Shown one piece after another: positions 5,580 through 7,612 of a stretch of DNA of 7,612 nt (the stretch's first letter is position 1; each line of letters starts with the position of its first letter). The stretch covers positions 1-7,612 of the forward strand of contig DJQG01000002.1 of the NCBI GenBank assembly GCA_002438685.1, in the 5' to 3' direction. The stretch comes from Ruminococcaceae bacterium UBA6392. Its GTDB lineage: Bacteria > Bacillota > Clostridia > Oscillospirales > Acutalibacteraceae. The position numbers were made by a program, and so were the translations under genes. The notes beneath the pieces are model-generated. The model made no database searches and was not told the DNA's origin. It saw nothing but the letters and a program-made list of their open reading frames with translations.

Positions 5580-6164
5580 ATGAGCGGACTTGACAGAATA
5601 ATTGAAAAAATAAACGCCGATTCTCTGGCGAGCTGCCGCGAGATTGCGGATCAGGCGCAGAAAAAGGCGCAGGATATCGCGGAGGACGCGAACGCGCGCG
5701 CCGAAAAGGCTTATTCCGATATTATAGCGGATGCCGAGAAAAAGGCACAGTCGATATTAAATATGTCCGAAGCGAATATAAAAGGCATTGCCCGCAGAGC
5801 GGAGCTCTCGGCGAAGGTCGAGGCAGTCGACGCGGCGATAGAGGCGGCTTATGACGCAATGTGCCATATGGGCGCGGACGATTATTTCGCGGCGCTCGAA
5901 AAGCTCGCTGTCAGAAACGCCTGCAAGGGCGAGGGGGAGATGAGGCTATCAAAAGCCGATCTTGACCGCGTGCCGGCGGGCTTTGTTGAAAGAATAAACG
6001 CCGGATTGAAAGACGCTTCGGTGAAGTTCGCGGCGCAGGGCGCGGATATCGAAAACGGATTTATCCTCGCCTACGGCGATATCGAGATAAACTGCACCTT
6101 CAGAGCGCTCATAAACGAGCAGAAGGACACCATCCGCGAAAAAGTCTGCGGCGTGATATTTTAA
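5580..6164 (+). CDS. ntpE: V-type ATPase subunit E (peripheral stalk)
   Basis: A soluble protein of 194-195 residues, the normal size for NtpE. Residues about 5-80 form a long charged helix rich in Ala, Glu, Lys and Asp, expected to coil around the small stalk subunit. The C-terminal domain (about 85-195) ends with the family signature GFILAYGDIEINCTF (161-175) and NEQKDTIREKV, which binds the top of the A/B head. Two adjacent ATGs (5577 and 5580) are possible. I choose the second because AAAGGGA (5566-5572) is then seven bases away; the first would add one methionine. A 42-bp gap separates it from ntpK and holds a 13-codon mini-ORF. Confidence 0.94.
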   Translation: MSGLDRIIEKINADSLASCREIADQAQKKAQDIAEDANARAEKAYSDIIADAEKKAQSILNMSEANIKGIARRAELSAKVEAVDAAIEAAYDAMCHMGADDYFAALEKLAVRNACKGEGEMRLSKADLDRVPAGFVERINAGLKDASVKFAAQGADIENGFILAYGDIEINCTFRALINEQKDTIREKVCGVIF

Positions 6165-6179
6165 ACGGCGGTGAAAAAT

Positions 6180-7151
6180 ATGCATGAAAATGAATATGCC
6201 TACGCCGTAGCGCGAATCAGAGCGAACGAAGTGAATCTGCTCACCCCCGCCGAGACGGAACAGCTGATATCGGCAGAGAGCTATGAGGCGGCGCTGAGAC
6301 TGCTCGGCGACAAGGGCTGGCAGACCGACGGCGTCGGTCACGACTATGCGCCGATGCTCGAAGAGCATGTGAACGCCGCGTGGCAGCTGCTAAAAGAGAG
6401 CGCGCCGGACGCTTCACTTCTCGATGCGCTTGTGATAAACAACGACTTCTTCAATCTCAAAGCGGCGCTCAAGGCGAAGTTCTCCGACCTCGACCCGTCC
6501 GACTATGTTGTAAAACCGAGCGTGTGGGATCCGGCGGAGATAATCGGGTGCGTCGAGCGAAACGAGCTCGACTCCCTGCCCGAGTGCATGAGAGACTGCG
6601 CGCAGGCGGCTTATGACGCAATAGTCAAGCTCGAGAGCGGCAGACTTGCGGACACCGCGATAGACACGGCGGCGCTGAAAACGAGAAAGCAGTTCGCCGA
6701 AAAGAGCGGGAGCAGTCTTTTGATGAAAGAGGTCGAGCTCTTGTGCGCTGCCGCCGATATAAAAACGGCGCTGCGCTGCGCTTCGGCAGGCAGAACGGCT
6801 CAATATATCAAAAATGCGCTGTGCCCGTGCGAAAGCCTCGATTTGGACGAGCTGATCCACGCGGCGTTCGAGGGTGTTGACGCAGTCGCGGATATGCTCG
6901 CGAACACCGAACTGGGCTCCCTCGCAGACAGCCTCAAAGGGGGGCTTACGGCTTTTGAAAAGAAGTGCGACGAGCTCTCGGCGCAGCAGATGACTGAAGC
7001 CAAATACACGGCGTTCGGTCCCGATCCGCTCGCGGCTTATTATAACGCCGTCGAGATGGAGACGAAAAATGTCAGAGTTATACTCTCGGCGAAGCTCAAC
7101 GGCTTTTCCGCAGAGACAATAAGAGCGAGAGTGAGGGAAGTCTATGCATAA
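6180..7151 (+). CDS. ntpC: V-type ATPase subunit C (d-type, rotor-to-ring connector)
   Basis: A soluble, mostly helical protein of 323 residues that sits as a funnel on the K ring and joins it to the central axle (subunits D and F). The N-terminus YAYAVARIRANEVNLL (6-21), the segment NDFFNLKAALKAKF (88-101) and the C-terminal block GPDPLAAYYNAVEMETKNVR, continuing to VREVYA, are characteristic. Length is near the family norm. An in-frame GTG at 6171 would add three residues, but it has no upstream ribosome site; GGCGGTGA (6167-6174) suits the ATG at 6180 instead, so I use the ATG. This site is weaker than those of ntpI and ntpK. The end overlaps ntpG by eight bases. Confidence 0.93.
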   Translation: MHENEYAYAVARIRANEVNLLTPAETEQLISAESYEAALRLLGDKGWQTDGVGHDYAPMLEEHVNAAWQLLKESAPDASLLDALVINNDFFNLKAALKAKFSDLDPSDYVVKPSVWDPAEIIGCVERNELDSLPECMRDCAQAAYDAIVKLESGRLADTAIDTAALKTRKQFAEKSGSSLLMKEVELLCAAADIKTALRCASAGRTAQYIKNALCPCESLDLDELIHAAFEGVDAVADMLANTELGSLADSLKGGLTAFEKKCDELSAQQMTEAKYTAFGPDPLAAYYNAVEMETKNVRVILSAKLNGFSAETIRARVREVYA

Positions 7152-7458
7152 GATAGCCGTTATGGGCGACAGAGACAGCATCTTCGGCTTTGCGTCCCTC
7201 GGAATGCACATCTTCCCCGTCGACGACCCAGCCGAGGCGGCGCCGATGCTCCATAAAATGGCGGAGAGCGGGTATGCGGTGATATTCATCACCGAGGCTC
7301 TTGCCTGCGGGCTCGAAAATGAACTCGAACGCTACCGCACAAGACCTCTGCCCGCAATAGTGCCCATTCCCGGAGTCAAGGGAAACACGGGCATGGGTAT
7401 GAAGAATGTCAGCAGATCCGTACAAAAGGCGGTCGGCTCGGACATACTGGACAAATAA
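7144..7458 (+). CDS. ntpG: V-type ATPase subunit F (NtpG, central stalk)
   Basis: A 104-residue cytoplasmic protein, the usual size. It opens with HKIAVMGDRDSIFGFASLG (2-20), matching the family's IAVIGD-D---GF--LG pattern, and contains VIFITE (46-51) and PAIVPIPG (70-77), together giving a small Rossmann-like fold. It binds subunit D in the rotating axle and can influence ATPase activity. The ATG lies inside the last codons of ntpC (8-base overlap), and AGGG (7134-7137) is six bases before it, so translation is probably coupled. The symbol follows E. hirae usage; many databases call this subunit F (atpF). Confidence 0.95.
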   Translation: MHKIAVMGDRDSIFGFASLGMHIFPVDDPAEAAPMLHKMAESGYAVIFITEALACGLENELERYRTRPLPAIVPIPGVKGNTGMGMKNVSRSVQKAVGSDILDK

Positions 7459-7489
7459 TGACGCTCAACCGAAAGGCGTGATAACAGAT

Positions 7490-7612
7490 ATGACTACAGG
7501 AAAGATTTCAAAAATAGCCGGTCCGCTCGTTGTTGCAACGGGCATGCGCGAGGCAAACATGTTTGACGTCGTGCGCGTCAGCGACAGCAAGCTTATCGGC
7601 GAGATAATAGAG
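7490..7612 (+). CDS. ntpA: V-type ATPase catalytic subunit A, N-terminal 41 codons (truncated by window edge)
   Basis: The frame is open to the right edge. The visible residues match the start of the catalytic ATP-hydrolysing subunit: GKISKIAGPLVVATGM (4-19), then REANMFDVVRVS and LIGEIIE, the N-terminal beta-barrel. The Walker A region lies beyond the window. The nearest ribosome-like site, AAAGG (7472-7476), is 13 bases before the ATG, longer than ideal. An in-frame GTG at 7478 would add four residues but would sit only one base from that site. Coupling through the 7-codon mini-ORF at 7458-7481 could explain the spacing. The 31-bp gap after ntpG keeps it in the operon. Confidence 0.95.
   Translation, partial: MTTGKISKIAGPLVVATGMREANMFDVVRVSDSKLIGEIIE

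Noticed and set aside
6171..6179. GTG start for ntpC at 6171
   Set aside because: No ribosome site precedes it; the purine motif overlapping the GTG suits the ATG at 6180.
6414..7292. 292-codon minus-strand open frame
   Set aside because: It is antisense to ntpC and ntpG, whose family signatures are clear, and has no recognisable motif.
7478..7489. GTG start for ntpA at 7478
   Set aside because: It is in frame, but AAAGG is only one base away, and family proteins begin near the ATG at 7490. Not fully excluded.
1..7612. CRISPR array, tRNA, rRNA, insertion sequence or defence system
   Set aside because: No regularly spaced repeats, cloverleaf, rRNA sequence, transposase or defence-type domain was seen; the coding genes are all housekeeping or transport families.

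Overview
This window most likely comes from the chromosome of a clostridial Firmicute, possibly an uncultured gut relative of the Oscillospiraceae/Ruminococcaceae. Three things point that way: strong GGAGG-type ribosome binding sites, moderately GC-rich coding DNA next to AT-rich promoters, and a bacterial V-type ATPase operon in the Enterococcus hirae ntp gene order. The long, about 400-residue form of PRPP synthetase also fits. The lineage call is an inference.

Layout. Bases 1-164 hold no gene that can be assigned with confidence. Two genes on the minus strand follow. One is a ribose-phosphate pyrophosphokinase (prs, 211-1407) with an intrinsic terminator just past its stop (161-192). The other is an MscS-family mechanosensitive channel (1560-2381). 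A 13-bp perfect inverted repeat (1461-1540) lies between them and looks like an mscS terminator abutting the prs -10 region. The channel gene has a strong extended -10 promoter (2411-2439) embedded in an imperfect tandem direct repeat (2418-2477).

A divergent intergenic region of about 300 bp (2382-2688) separates the channel from a plus-strand V-type ATPase operon that runs off the right edge. Its genes are a small coiled-coil stalk subunit (2689-2997), membrane subunit I (3040-5040, TTG start), proteolipid K (5040-5534), stalk subunit E (5580-6164), subunit C (6180-7151), subunit F/NtpG (7144-7458) and the first 41 codons of catalytic subunit A (7490 to the edge). The genes overlap or lie within about 45 bp of each other, so one transcript is very likely. 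Subunits B and D are expected beyond the window.

How the genes work together. The ATPase couples ATP hydrolysis or synthesis in A/B to ion flow through the K ring and subunit I. C, F and D form the central axle, and E plus the small coiled-coil subunit form the peripheral stalks. The K sequence keeps every residue known to bind sodium in the E. hirae ring, so a Na+-translocating enzyme is the best guess. No previously undescribed multi-gene system is visible. The least-explained material is non-coding: nested hairpins in the ATPase leader, the tandem repeat at the mscS promoter, the inverted repeat before prs, and small basic mini-ORFs bridging three gene junctions.
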